From assembly GCF_037440165.1 (NCBI RefSeq), contig NZ_JBBIUQ010000003.1, positions 1-64,000 on the forward strand: a DNA stretch of 64,000 bases, given 5' to 3'. The notes below the pieces were generated by a model. It made no database searches, was not told the origin of the DNA, and worked only from the letters and a program-made list of their open reading frames with translations. The position numbers and the translations under genes were made by a program. Shown one piece after another: positions 16,616 through 25,291 of the stretch. Every line of letters begins with the position of its first letter. Positions within the stretch are counted from its first letter, which is position 1. Source of the stretch: Ignavibacterium sp037440165 (GTDB lineage Bacteria; Bacteroidota; Ignavibacteria; Ignavibacteriales; Ignavibacteriaceae).

Positions 16616-18598
16616 TTAATTTACATCAATGATTTGAACATTACCATTTAATAGTCCCATTTTATTCAAAGCTTCATCATTAAATATTTCTGAACCTAAA
16701 TTCCACGCTGTATTAAAATCAGTTAATGATGTTGTTTCAACTGCAATCCAGACTTCATCACTGCCAAACTGATTTTTCCGAAGAAAATATTTTGTATCAT
16801 TTTCAGTAATTAATTCTGCTTGTTGAGGTGAAAGTTTTGTGTTCACAAGTACATTTACATGTCTAACATCATCTCTTGAGCGATAATCAACTAAAGCTGT
16901 TTCAATTCCTATACTTTCCAGCAAAGAAGAAAAAAGCACACTCAGATCATCACAATCACCGCCTTTAAGCTTCAAAGTTTCTGATGGATATTGAACAAAG
17001 TCCCATTTAATTCTCGGATCAGAAATGTAAGTCATATTTTTAATAAATGAATTGAAAATTAATCTCGTACGATAAAAATCTGAGAGAGCGGTTGGAATTG
17101 TATCAAGTTCAGATTTATTAACAGATATTATTTGTCTTGCATAGTTTTGTGAATTACTCAGATTATGTTTTATAAAATATCTTAAGTTTTTTACTTGTCC
17201 ATCCCACGAATTCATATTGTTGAGCAAAACTGGTTTTTGGGCAGCGTCATCTGCTTGCTCAGCAGTAGTATAAATTGATATCTCGGCATAAGAAAGTTCT
17301 GTTTTGAAAATTTCAGAATATTCAGGAATAAAAGCATAAACAGGAATCTCTGCAGTATCAAATGCAGCTATCTGATAACTGCCGATTTGAACGGCTTCTT
17401 TATTTAATCCAACAATTTTCACGGCTGGTTTTAAAGTCAGATACTTATCAGTGAGGTTTACAACTTTCGCATACGCAAACGGATCATTGAGATATTCTTC
17501 ATTCAACGCTGGAAAAATATCTTTTCGTATTTGAACATCAAGAATTTTAATACGCTGTTCAAGTTTTGTATTTAATTTAAAATTAACTGTGAGATTCAGG
17601 CGATCAAAACTAAATTGATTATGAAGAATATTTTTTATTCCGCTTTCAGAAAATTTACTGAAAGATGAAACTGATTTTCGTTCCTCAAAATATTTTACTG
17701 CTGAAATGATAATATCAAATAAATCTGTTGAATAAACTACTGCAGGAATCAAACTATTAATAAATGGGACCTGATTATCATCATGATTCGCAGATATTGA
17801 AAATCCAATCTTTGCAAAATCAAAATTAAAAATCTGATTAACACTAAATGAGAATGATTTATCTGATTCATAATTAAAATTTATTCCTGACAATCTAAAT
17901 AATTTGTATGAAAAACCTAATGAAATTCCTCTTTTACTTTTCAAAAGATAATTTCTGTTGTAATCATATAAAGGATTTGTTTCGGAAGTAAGAAGATTTA
18001 TTGATGAAATTTGTGCTGAGAAATTATCGCTGAACTTATAAGCAAGATTCAAGTCCGCTTTCCACAAGTCAATTTCATCTTTTTCAGTTTCGATCATTAG
18101 ATAGTTTGAATCAGAGAAAACTGGTTTAATTACTTCCTGCGTAAAATTCTGATTGAAGAACCGAATATTAAAACCTGCATTAAATTTTTCATTGAAAGTA
18201 TGTGTATAAGCAAAACCAAAAAGTTCTTTATAAATGTAATCAGCTTTTAATGATTGTGAATTTGAGTCATTAAGAACAATAGCCTGACCTGTACTGAATA
18301 AAAATTCTTTTTGACTGCCCGGCGAATATCTTAAATTGAAAAGATGATTATCAAAACTTTTGTATGCAGAAATCTGATAAAGATAAGATGAAGTTTTTGT
18401 CGAATGTTCTGCTCCATAAGTTAAAGAAAAGAGCCAGTCATTAATTCTTACAAAATTTGATGGATTATAATCTGTAGAATTAATTCTTGTATCAGGTATT
18501 AGATCATTTGTCCAAATGCCGTTTATGTCGAAACTATTTTGTGCCATAGTTTCTGTGCTTATAAAAATTACAATTATCGTATAAAAAAATAATCTCAA
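16616..18598 (-). CDS. Outer-membrane beta-barrel-like protein with C-terminal transglutaminase-like domain
   Basis: 660 residues. A signal peptide ends near MAQ (residue 20). Residues 30-340 consist of many short alternating aromatic strands typical of an outer-membrane barrel or barrel-like sheet (FSLTYGAEHSTK, LFNLRYSPGSQ, AGFNIRFFNQNF, GISLGFSYKLF). Residues about 345-445 look like an Ig-type beta-sandwich. Residues 500-640 hold a transglutaminase-like core with GGDCDDLSVLF (Cys near 546), DVRHVNVLV (His near 577) and VWIAVETT near 617, where the usual Asp is Glu. The start is TTG at 18598, overlapping the upstream stop as TTGA; no Met gives a signal peptide otherwise. Function unknown: perhaps a surface protease or crosslinking enzyme. 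Confidence 0.7.
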   Translation of the reverse strand: MRLFFYTIIVIFISTETMAQNSFDINGIWTNDLIPDTRINSTDYNPSNFVRINDWLFSLTYGAEHSTKTSSYLYQISAYKSFDNHLFNLRYSPGSQKEFLFSTGQAIVLNDSNSQSLKADYIYKELFGFAYTHTFNEKFNAGFNIRFFNQNFTQEVIKPVFSDSNYLMIETEKDEIDLWKADLNLAYKFSDNFSAQISSINLLTSETNPLYDYNRNYLLKSKRGISLGFSYKLFRLSGINFNYESDKSFSFSVNQIFNFDFAKIGFSISANHDDNQVPFINSLIPAVVYSTDLFDIIISAVKYFEERKSVSSFSKFSESGIKNILHNQFSFDRLNLTVNFKLNTKLEQRIKILDVQIRKDIFPALNEEYLNDPFAYAKVVNLTDKYLTLKPAVKIVGLNKEAVQIGSYQIAAFDTAEIPVYAFIPEYSEIFKTELSYAEISIYTTAEQADDAAQKPVLLNNMNSWDGQVKNLRYFIKHNLSNSQNYARQIISVNKSELDTIPTALSDFYRTRLIFNSFIKNMTYISDPRIKWDFVQYPSETLKLKGGDCDDLSVLFSSLLESIGIETALVDYRSRDDVRHVNVLVNTKLSPQQAELITENDTKYFLRKNQFGSDEVWIAVETTSLTDFNTAWNLGSEIFNDEALNKMGLLNGNVQIIDVN

Positions 18599-19500
18599 GG
18601 CAATGCTACATAAATTGTGTGAATACTTTGCGATGTAACAAATACATTCTGTTCAACCATATTTTGTCTGTTATTAAAAGACCTGACGAATGTAAAAGAC
18701 AACCGATCAAATCTATCTCTTGAAATATCTAATAATAATTTTGATGGAATGACTAATCTTCCGTCATCATTTGTTCTGATTCGATATAATGGAAATACAT
18801 CACGCGAATTTCTTTTAGCGGCACCTACTATGACTGAGAAGTAAGGATTGTTCGCACCATTCCACTGTAAAATTGCTGTAAGATTTTTCTGTGCTCTATC
18901 TCCTTCAATTCTAACAGTGCCTGTAACTTCAACAGCAGTAGGAATATCAAAACTAACAGTGGGTCCGACCAATGGATTAAACCAAAAATTAACTGATGAA
19001 TTATATGGAAACTCAAAAGTATCTTGAAAAAATCCTCTTCCTTTGTACAGAACATATTTTTTACCGAGCAAGGTGTCTAAAATTTGTCCGGCGTCGCGAT
19101 GTTTAATTCTGTAATCAACAAGTCTTGTGAGCAAATTATTAAATCTTATAGTTCCGGGAGTAATTGTATTATATCCGATTAATTTACCTGATGAATTAAA
19201 AACAGGATTAGATTTATCATAAATGATGGTTTGCGCAATTGAATATTTCTCTGTCTGTCCAAGTGAAGTTAATTTACCGCCTGTGATACTTATAATACTA
19301 CTTATCTGCGGTTGAGATACTCCGCTTGTATCAAAACCGTTTGAATAAAATTCATCCTCAATATCTTTGGCAATTACTTCAACCTGAATTTCATCATCCT
19401 GAGTTGAACCGTCAACCAGTTCTGTTGGCGCTGGTTTGTCACAGGAATAGGCAATTAGACCTATGATAAGTAATAGCGATATTTTTTTTAGACAATTCAT
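18595..19500 (-). CDS. Hypothetical lipoprotein, 301 residues
   Basis: A lipoprotein signal ends in LIAYSC, with the lipidated cysteine at about residue 20. The mature part is beta-rich with no recognised domain: segments such as TVSFDIPTAVEVTGTVRIEG and GRLVIPSKLLLDISRDRFD suggest Ig-like or carbohydrate-binding-like sandwiches. Its stop overlaps the TTG start of the barrel/transglutaminase gene, so translation is coupled and the two products probably work together in the envelope. Confidence 0.7.
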   Translation of the reverse strand: MNCLKKISLLLIIGLIAYSCDKPAPTELVDGSTQDDEIQVEVIAKDIEDEFYSNGFDTSGVSQPQISSIISITGGKLTSLGQTEKYSIAQTIIYDKSNPVFNSSGKLIGYNTITPGTIRFNNLLTRLVDYRIKHRDAGQILDTLLGKKYVLYKGRGFFQDTFEFPYNSSVNFWFNPLVGPTVSFDIPTAVEVTGTVRIEGDRAQKNLTAILQWNGANNPYFSVIVGAAKRNSRDVFPLYRIRTNDDGRLVIPSKLLLDISRDRFDRLSFTFVRSFNNRQNMVEQNVFVTSQSIHTIYVALP

Positions 19501-19514
19501 TTCAAAATCCTGTT

Positions 19515-19522
19515 CAAATTTA
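19515..19522 (-). promoter_or_regulatory. Possible -7 element for the 19500-15924 operon
   Basis: Reads TAAATTTG on the minus strand, matching TAnnTTTG 15 bases before the lipoprotein start. TTTG occurs at 19550-19547 but 24 bases away, longer than the consensus. It lies just after the terminator of the upstream gene, where a promoter is needed. Confidence 0.35.
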
Positions 19523-19547
19523 ATTTAATTCTTAACATTCTCCTTTC

Positions 19548-19586
19548 AAAAAAAGAACAACCTCTCTGACCGAAATCAGAGAGGTT
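19548..19586 (-). terminator. Rho-independent terminator of the 19605-20561 lipoprotein gene
   Basis: A perfect 11-base inverted repeat AACCTCTCTGA (19559-19569) and TCAGAGAGGTT (19576-19586) encloses a six-base loop. On the minus strand the stem is followed by a T-rich run (GTTCTTTTTTT), the classical layout, 19 bases after the stop codon at 19605. Confidence 0.85.
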
Positions 19587-19604
19587 TTGGAGAGAGAATA
19601 TGGG

Positions 19605-20561
19605 TTACGGTCTTACAAAGTAAGGAACACCCCAGCTTTCCTGCTCAACAGGAGCAGAATCATCCAGAACAACTTGTCCGGGCATTGCATTGAGCACAGC
19701 GTGGAAGAAACCTCTGTATTGGTGTGTTTGGAAAGTTTGTTCATAGACCTTATCGTAACCAGTACCATTAAATGTTGAACTTACTAATACAAATCTTTTC
19801 TTTGCTCTGTGCAAACCTCTTGCATCGGCACCGAATGTTAAAGTTAAAAAATCATCTTGTTCATAAGCACTTGTAACTTCAACTCTGATTGTTAATTGAG
19901 AGTTACCAGGAACTACAGGGAAGTTTCTCCATCTCCACCAAAATCCCCATTTTCTGTAAAGGTAATAATCGTTCGGTGAATTAATTACAAGAGTATCTCC
20001 ATTTGGCAAAAACACTGTCATCTTTGTGATATTTATACTTTCAGGAGTTTGTGTGCCGCCTTCGGGAAGAGAAATTGCAGCAAGCACCCAATTTCGTTTA
20101 GGAAATTCAGTGTTTGCAATTTTAATGAATACAAGTTTTCTTGTAATTGTAGATGTGAATGGTTTCTGGATTAAAGTATCTGGTTCAGTGGAAGTAGAAT
20201 CATACTTTGCAAGAATAAAAAGTGTACCTTCAAAAGATTTTGTTAATGTTCCATAAGCGGTATCGCCTTGTATATCAATGTCAAGAACCCTGTTTACTAA
20301 TCGCATTCTCTGACCAACTTTAACCGGATAAATTGGCGTGTTTATTTTACCAATTACATCCATCACACCATCTTCATTATAATTTGGTTCAAAGGATGAT
20401 AAGAGTGAATCCTCGTCAGCAATCTGAATCATTGCTTCTTTATCAGTTTTTGGTTCTGATGTTTCAAGTGAGTTTTCCTCCTGGCAAGCTGTGAAAAAAG
20501 AAAATATTGCTATTATGAAAATCAGCAGTAAGTTCTTTTTTACAAGATTGATTGTCTTCAT
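19605..20561 (-). CDS. Hypothetical lipoprotein, 318 residues
   Basis: The signal sequence ends in FSFFTAC, so the mature protein is lipidated on the cysteine near residue 25. The rest is beta-rich: GKINTPIYPVKVGQRMRLVNRVLDI, an aromatic patch KWGFWWRWRNFP near residue 205, and VRVEVTSAYEQDDFLTLTFGA follow in order. I recognise no family. It has its own strong terminator, so it is separate from the downstream 19500-15924 unit, and it is divergent from the multiheme cytochrome gene across a 266-base gap holding a 12-base palindrome. Confidence 0.7.
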   Translation of the reverse strand: MKTINLVKKNLLLIFIIAIFSFFTACQEENSLETSEPKTDKEAMIQIADEDSLLSSFEPNYNEDGVMDVIGKINTPIYPVKVGQRMRLVNRVLDIDIQGDTAYGTLTKSFEGTLFILAKYDSTSTEPDTLIQKPFTSTITRKLVFIKIANTEFPKRNWVLAAISLPEGGTQTPESINITKMTVFLPNGDTLVINSPNDYYLYRKWGFWWRWRNFPVVPGNSQLTIRVEVTSAYEQDDFLTLTFGADARGLHRAKKRFVLVSSTFNGTGYDKVYEQTFQTHQYRGFFHAVLNAMPGQVVLDDSAPVEQESWGVPYFVRP

Positions 20562-20693
20562 TTTAAGGTCTCCTTATTTAGTTGTTGAAAAATGTTCAAA
20601 ATTTCGTTTTCAAACATCCAAATAATTATGCCAGAATAATTTTCAGGTATCATACTTTATTTTTAAGTTAAAAGCTAAATTCTTGATGCAACT

Positions 20694-20705
20694 ACCATGC
20701 ATGGT
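20694..20705. promoter_or_regulatory. 12-base perfect palindrome in a divergent promoter region
   Basis: ACCATGCATGGT is perfectly self-complementary and lies in the 266-base gap between the divergent lipoprotein (20561) and cytochrome (20828) genes. A partial copy (TTGCATGGG) follows about 20 bases later. It is a candidate operator for a dimeric regulator. No cognate regulator gene is adjacent. Confidence 0.35.
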
Positions 20706-20827
20706 AAAAATGTCAAATTGCATGGGAAACAAAATTTCTGTCATTTTTATAAGAAAATAAATGTAAATGTTCTTTAGAATTTCTATTTTGCAAGTGAGAG
20801 TTACCTAAATTCTTCAAAAGGAGAGCT

Positions 20828-22768
20828 ATGAGAAATTTATTTACCTTTCTCTTCATCTTTTGTACTTTACAATCAATTTATGCCCAGGGTTTACCTTTAC
20901 CATTCGGACGAACAGTAATGTTTTCAGGTTCTGGAAATTGTGCAATGTGCCATACCGGCGATGGGAATGTTTTATCACAGAACGGAGTTGATATTTCTCC
21001 TCCAACTTACTGGCGCTCAACAATGATGGCTAATTCAAGTAAAGACCCGTTCTGGCGGGCAATGGTTGCTGAAGAGGTTCATAATTACCCACATTTGCAG
21101 CAAACGATAGAAACAACCTGCACAAGATGTCATGCTCCAATGGGTTACACAGAAGCGATATATAATGGACAGCAAAATTATTCACTCAGCCAAATGAAAC
21201 AGGATCCTGTTGCGAATGACGGCGTTAGTTGTACTGCTTGCCATCAGGTTAAACCGGACAACTTCGGATTACAAAGCTCTTACTCAGGCCATTATGTTAT
21301 TGAAAATGATAGTATCATTTATGGTCCTTACGAAAATCCCGAAACAACAGTTATGAATATGGTTGTGAATTTCCTTCCGGTTTACTCAACTCATATGAAC
21401 AAATCTGAGCTTTGTGCAACTTGTCATACATTGTTTACTCCATATCTGGATAATCAGGGACAGATTGCAGGACAATTTCCGGAACAAACTCCATATCTTG
21501 AATGGAAGAACAGCATCTATTCTGCTCAAGATGTTCAGTGTCAGGACTGTCATATGCCTGTTACTTATGACCCGATTGATATTGCAACAATTCCACCTTC
21601 ACATCAGGTATTAAGATCTCCTTACTGGAAACACGAATTTGTTGGTGGAAATGTTTATATGTTAAATATGCTTAAGAATAATATTGATTCACTTGGTATT
21701 ACTGCTTCTGCAGAAAATTTTGATTCTACCATTGCAAGAGCAGAGTTTAATCTTACACAAAAAGCATTGGAGCTTGAGGTATATGATTTATTCGAAAACG
21801 ACTCATTAAGTATTCAGGTTAAGCTTACTAATAAAGCTGGGCATAAACTTCCTGCAGGAATTCCATTCAGAAGAATGTGGATTCATCTAAAGGTTCAGGA
21901 TGGAACTGGCAATGTTATTTTTGAATCAGGTAACTGGAATTCAAACGGTGAAATAGTTGGTTTGAATTCAGATTATGAACCTCATTATGATGTAATCAGA
22001 AATGCTGACGATGTTCAGATTTATGAAGGAGTAATGATTGATGTTGATGGGAATGTTACTAACAGACTATTGCGTGCTTCTCAATACATTAAAGATAACC
22101 GAATTCCACCGGTTGGATTTACCTCATCACACCCAAGTTATGATACTACTGCAGTATTTGGAAATGCTTTGAACGATTTAAATTTTAACAGAGCAAATGG
22201 AATTGAGGGTAGTGGCAGCGATGTAATAACTTATAGGATTGCTGCTTCCCCTAATACAACATACACAATTACTGCCGAAGTATGTTTTCAATCAATTAAA
22301 CCAAAGGTAGTAGATTACTTAAGCACAATTAATGAGCCAGATATTAACAAGTTTGTGATGATGTATAACCAGTTACCAAATTTACCATTCATAATGAGAT
22401 CTTTTTCAAAAACGGTCGTAACTGATGTTGATAAAGAATTTAGTCTGGCAGATAATTTTATTCTTGAACAGAATTATCCGAATCCGTTTAATCCCACAAC
22501 AAAAATTCGCTTTGTCATTCCGAACGAAGTGAGAAATCTTAAAGATTTCTCGTCTCGAGCTCCTCGAAATGACAATTCTTTTGTAACTCTAAAAGTTTAC
22601 GACATGCTTAGTAATGAAGTAGTAACATTAATTAATGAATACAAATCTCCGGGCAGTTATGAAATAAATTTCGATGCTTCAAAATATAATCTGCCTAGCG
22701 GGGTTTACTTATATAAACTACAATACAGAGAGTTAAGTGCAGTTAAAAAATTTGTTTTGATGAAATAG
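20828..22768 (+). CDS. Five-heme c-type cytochrome with T9SS C-terminal sorting domain
   Basis: 646 residues. A signal peptide ends in IYAQG. Five CxxCH heme sites are at residues 38-42 (CAMCH), 98-102 (CTRCH), 135-139 (CTACH), 196-200 (CATCH) and 238-242 (CQDCH), resembling cytochrome c554-type proteins. A beta-rich region (290-520) follows, then a type A sorting domain beginning LEQNYPNPFNP near 545, so the protein should be exported by T9SS and anchored on the cell surface or released. Residues 563-582 come from a 60-base palindromic element inserted in frame in that domain. GGAGAGCT precedes the ATG. The membrane protein gene starts directly after the stop. It plausibly serves extracellular electron transfer or reduction of a nitrogen or sulfur compound; the substrate is not readable. 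Confidence 0.85.
   Translation: MRNLFTFLFIFCTLQSIYAQGLPLPFGRTVMFSGSGNCAMCHTGDGNVLSQNGVDISPPTYWRSTMMANSSKDPFWRAMVAEEVHNYPHLQQTIETTCTRCHAPMGYTEAIYNGQQNYSLSQMKQDPVANDGVSCTACHQVKPDNFGLQSSYSGHYVIENDSIIYGPYENPETTVMNMVVNFLPVYSTHMNKSELCATCHTLFTPYLDNQGQIAGQFPEQTPYLEWKNSIYSAQDVQCQDCHMPVTYDPIDIATIPPSHQVLRSPYWKHEFVGGNVYMLNMLKNNIDSLGITASAENFDSTIARAEFNLTQKALELEVYDLFENDSLSIQVKLTNKAGHKLPAGIPFRRMWIHLKVQDGTGNVIFESGNWNSNGEIVGLNSDYEPHYDVIRNADDVQIYEGVMIDVDGNVTNRLLRASQYIKDNRIPPVGFTSSHPSYDTTAVFGNALNDLNFNRANGIEGSGSDVITYRIAASPNTTYTITAEVCFQSIKPKVVDYLSTINEPDINKFVMMYNQLPNLPFIMRSFSKTVVTDVDKEFSLADNFILEQNYPNPFNPTTKIRFVIPNEVRNLKDFSSRAPRNDNSFVTLKVYDMLSNEVVTLINEYKSPGSYEINFDASKYNLPSGVYLYKLQYRELSAVKKFVLMK
22514..22573 (+). repeat. 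60-base palindromic element, coding copy 1
   Basis: The element runs from GTCATTCCGA to TCGAAATGAC, terminal arms that pair with one mismatch. Inside is a perfect 10-base arm pair, GAGAAATCTT at 22531-22540 and AAGATTTCTC at 22542-22551. It starts exactly on a codon boundary of the cytochrome gene and is exactly 20 codons long. The encoded peptide is VIPNEVRNLKDFSSRAPRND. The second copy at 28180 is identical at 55 of 60 bases. In the domain without an insertion (763- and 499-residue proteins) the same interval is about 16 residues shorter. Confidence 0.8.
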
Positions 22769-24355
22769 ATGTTTAGCGTTCAGAAATACTATTCAGTAAT
22801 TTTATTACTTATAATAGTGGGATTGGGGCTTATTTTAATATGGGACTTACATATTCTGAATGATATCTACTGGGCTGACGAGGGGCTATATTTATACAAT
22901 GGCAGAGTTTTTTTCAAACAACAAATTGATCCTGCTTGGGGTCCATTTTATTCTCTTTGGTATTATTTATTGAACTGGATTGAGCCAAATCCGATAGACC
23001 TTTACCATCTAAATTTTAAGATTCTAATAGTAAGTACATCTGTTGCTCTATTTTATTTCTTAAGGTCAGTTAAAATAAATTTGGCTGTTTCATTTTTATT
23101 AAGCATTTTGCTTTTAATTTCATATCATAACATTATTGTCTGGCCGAAAATTGCTCACTTTACATTCGTAATAATTCTATTGGGATTTTCAATTATTCAA
23201 AGACAAAGAGAAAAAAATAGGATTATTATATCAGGGCTAGTTTTGTCTTTTATACTTTCATATATACGACCGGAGTTTTTCTTAACATTCATTTTGTTAT
23301 TTATATATATCATTGCTTATACTTTTGGCAGAAAAAAATTTCGGTTTGATTTATTAAAAAAATTAATCTTTCCGCTCATTATATTTTTAATAATAATTTT
23401 TTTTATTGGGATTCCTTATTCAGCTAAAAGAAGTTTTGGAGCATTTGCTCAGCATTATTCTTTCTCGAAATTTATGGAGATTAATCAAAATACTGATGAT
23501 CCGTGGTTAGAAACTGAAAAATATTTAAGCAATGATTTTGGGAAAGCAGAAAGTATATATGATGCGGTTTTAAGAAATCATAAAGCTTTTTTAAATCATA
23601 TCATTAAAAACTTAAAAGTATATTTTACATCAAGCATAAACTTATTTACAGAACTATTAGTCCCCAATTCTATTATTCATCTTTCCGCCACATCGAGATT
23701 ATTTGTTGTTTCAGCAGTATTTTTTTTGATTATTTATATTAAAATGGTTCTTAAAAGTCTAAAAACATCTACCTCTCAGTTAGTCAAAGCATACGGAGAA
23801 AATAAATTAATTTTATCGTTATGCTTTGTCTTTATAATCCCTTCAATCATTTCATCTCTAGTATATTATCCAAGAGATCATTATTTATTCATTCAATATG
23901 CTCTGTTCACAATTCTCTTTTTACCTTTAACAAAGTTGATAACTTTTAAGATTACAATTACACAAATTTTCATTATTCTGATAGCTTTTGCCGCTTTTGC
24001 AATTGGCGGGAATAAAATAGATAAATATTTCCCAGATAAAAACTTTAAACTAGAAGATGAGGTAAGATTTGTTCAAAAGTTTGATAAAAAAAGACAATCG
24101 TATTTTTTAAATAGATCAAGTAATCTGACTTTTTTCTTACCATTGAATTTCAAAAATGTAGAATTTGATACTTTATCGGTATCTGATAATATCTCAGAAA
24201 TCTTTAAATACGATTTTATTTACATAAATAACCGATTTAAAAATTCTAAGATTTTGCGAAAAATCAACCTTCAAAATATTATTGCAAACGCCACTGCAAA
24301 TAGATTTGATCAATATGTTACTCCTGGGAATAATATTTTACTCGTAAAAAGATAA
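22769..24355 (+). CDS. Polytopic membrane protein, GT-C glycosyltransferase-like
   Basis: 528 residues with about ten to twelve hydrophobic helices and a basic C-terminal part. After the first helix comes NDIYWADEGLYLYNGR, in the place where GT-C enzymes (ArnT, PMT) carry their acidic DE motif in the first periplasmic loop, and WGPFYSLWYY follows it. That suggests transfer of a sugar from a polyprenyl carrier, but no known subfamily is recognisable. It begins at the base after the cytochrome stop codon and must be co-transcribed with it, possibly glycosylating T9SS cargo. AT-rich even by local standards. Confidence 0.6.
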   Translation: MFSVQKYYSVILLLIIVGLGLILIWDLHILNDIYWADEGLYLYNGRVFFKQQIDPAWGPFYSLWYYLLNWIEPNPIDLYHLNFKILIVSTSVALFYFLRSVKINLAVSFLLSILLLISYHNIIVWPKIAHFTFVIILLGFSIIQRQREKNRIIISGLVLSFILSYIRPEFFLTFILLFIYIIAYTFGRKKFRFDLLKKLIFPLIIFLIIIFFIGIPYSAKRSFGAFAQHYSFSKFMEINQNTDDPWLETEKYLSNDFGKAESIYDAVLRNHKAFLNHIIKNLKVYFTSSINLFTELLVPNSIIHLSATSRLFVVSAVFFLIIYIKMVLKSLKTSTSQLVKAYGENKLILSLCFVFIIPSIISSLVYYPRDHYLFIQYALFTILFLPLTKLITFKITITQIFIILIAFAAFAIGGNKIDKYFPDKNFKLEDEVRFVQKFDKKRQSYFLNRSSNLTFFLPLNFKNVEFDTLSVSDNISEIFKYDFIYINNRFKNSKILRKINLQNIIANATANRFDQYVTPGNNILLVKR

Positions 24356-24432
24356 ATTCAACTTGTAAGTTTTTTTTAGTGATCAAAAGTTTAGTAAATT
24401 TTGCAATGAAAATAAGTAAGTATTTTACCTCT

Positions 24433-25266
24433 ATGAACAGAGCAACTACTATCAACTTGTTATTAATTTTATTTTTTACTTTTCTTAATTCTTGTGAAAC
24501 CCAACCACCAACTGATCCAAACAAACCTCAACTTAAAACAGGAGAAGTTTTAGTTGAAATAAATTTTACTGAGAAAACTAATCTTAATGCGCAAAAAATT
24601 GTTCAGCTTGAAGATTTTGCAAATGTAAGCTGCACACCTTGCTTAACATCTAATAAAATTCTTGAATCATTAACCAGGAATTCTCAATATAGCAATCAGG
24701 TGAGACTAATAAAATTTCCTACTAACTTTCCTTCTCCGGTTGATCCAATGTATCAGACTGCTAAACAGTACTGTGATTACAGAATGAATTTCTACCAGAT
24801 ACTATTTGCACCAACTATAATTGTTGATGGAATTTTACGACCTGTTCCTACTGATTCAAATCAAATCAGGAATGCTATTATTCAACGACTGCAAAGTGCA
24901 AGTGATTATTGGATTTCAGATTCTAGTGATATCATCAACAATGGTTTATTTATTAAACTCAACATCGAAACAAAAAATATTAATAATTCTGAACTGGAAG
25001 ATCTTATTCTAAGAATTGCAATAGTTGAAACAGAAATTGAATATCAAATTCCTCCCGGCTCGAATGGCGAAACAAAATTCTATGATGTTGCAAGAATTAT
25101 TTTGCCCTCAAATGAAGGCTTCCGATTATCAGAACTAAAAGGCCATAAATCACTTACATTTGAAAACTCACTTGACAGCACCTGGAATCTAAGTAAAATT
25201 CGGGCGGTTTCATTTATTCAAAAGGAAAGTACTAAAGAAATAATTCAATCCTGTATTCATAATTAA
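24433..25266 (+). CDS. Omp28-like lipoprotein with thioredoxin-type CxxC
   Basis: 277 residues from the ATG at 24433. That start gives an ideal lipoprotein signal ending FLNSC at residue 21; longer frames from ATG 24406 or GTG 24379 add a polar leader. The mature part has VQLEDFANVSCTPCLTSN with a CTPC motif, FPSPVDPMY, and APTIIVDGILRPV with the cis-proline region, the pattern of Omp28-related thioredoxin-fold proteins. No ribosome site is clear. It lies 77 bases after the membrane protein and 25 bases before a larger homologue with the same core. It is presumably outer-membrane attached, with thiol-disulfide or copper-related chemistry; substrate unknown. Confidence 0.75.
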   Translation: MNRATTINLLLILFFTFLNSCETQPPTDPNKPQLKTGEVLVEINFTEKTNLNAQKIVQLEDFANVSCTPCLTSNKILESLTRNSQYSNQVRLIKFPTNFPSPVDPMYQTAKQYCDYRMNFYQILFAPTIIVDGILRPVPTDSNQIRNAIIQRLQSASDYWISDSSDIINNGLFIKLNIETKNINNSELEDLILRIAIVETEIEYQIPPGSNGETKFYDVARIILPSNEGFRLSELKGHKSLTFENSLDSTWNLSKIRAVSFIQKESTKEIIQSCIHN

Positions 25267-25291
25267 CAATAATTTCTCAGGAGGGTACGCT

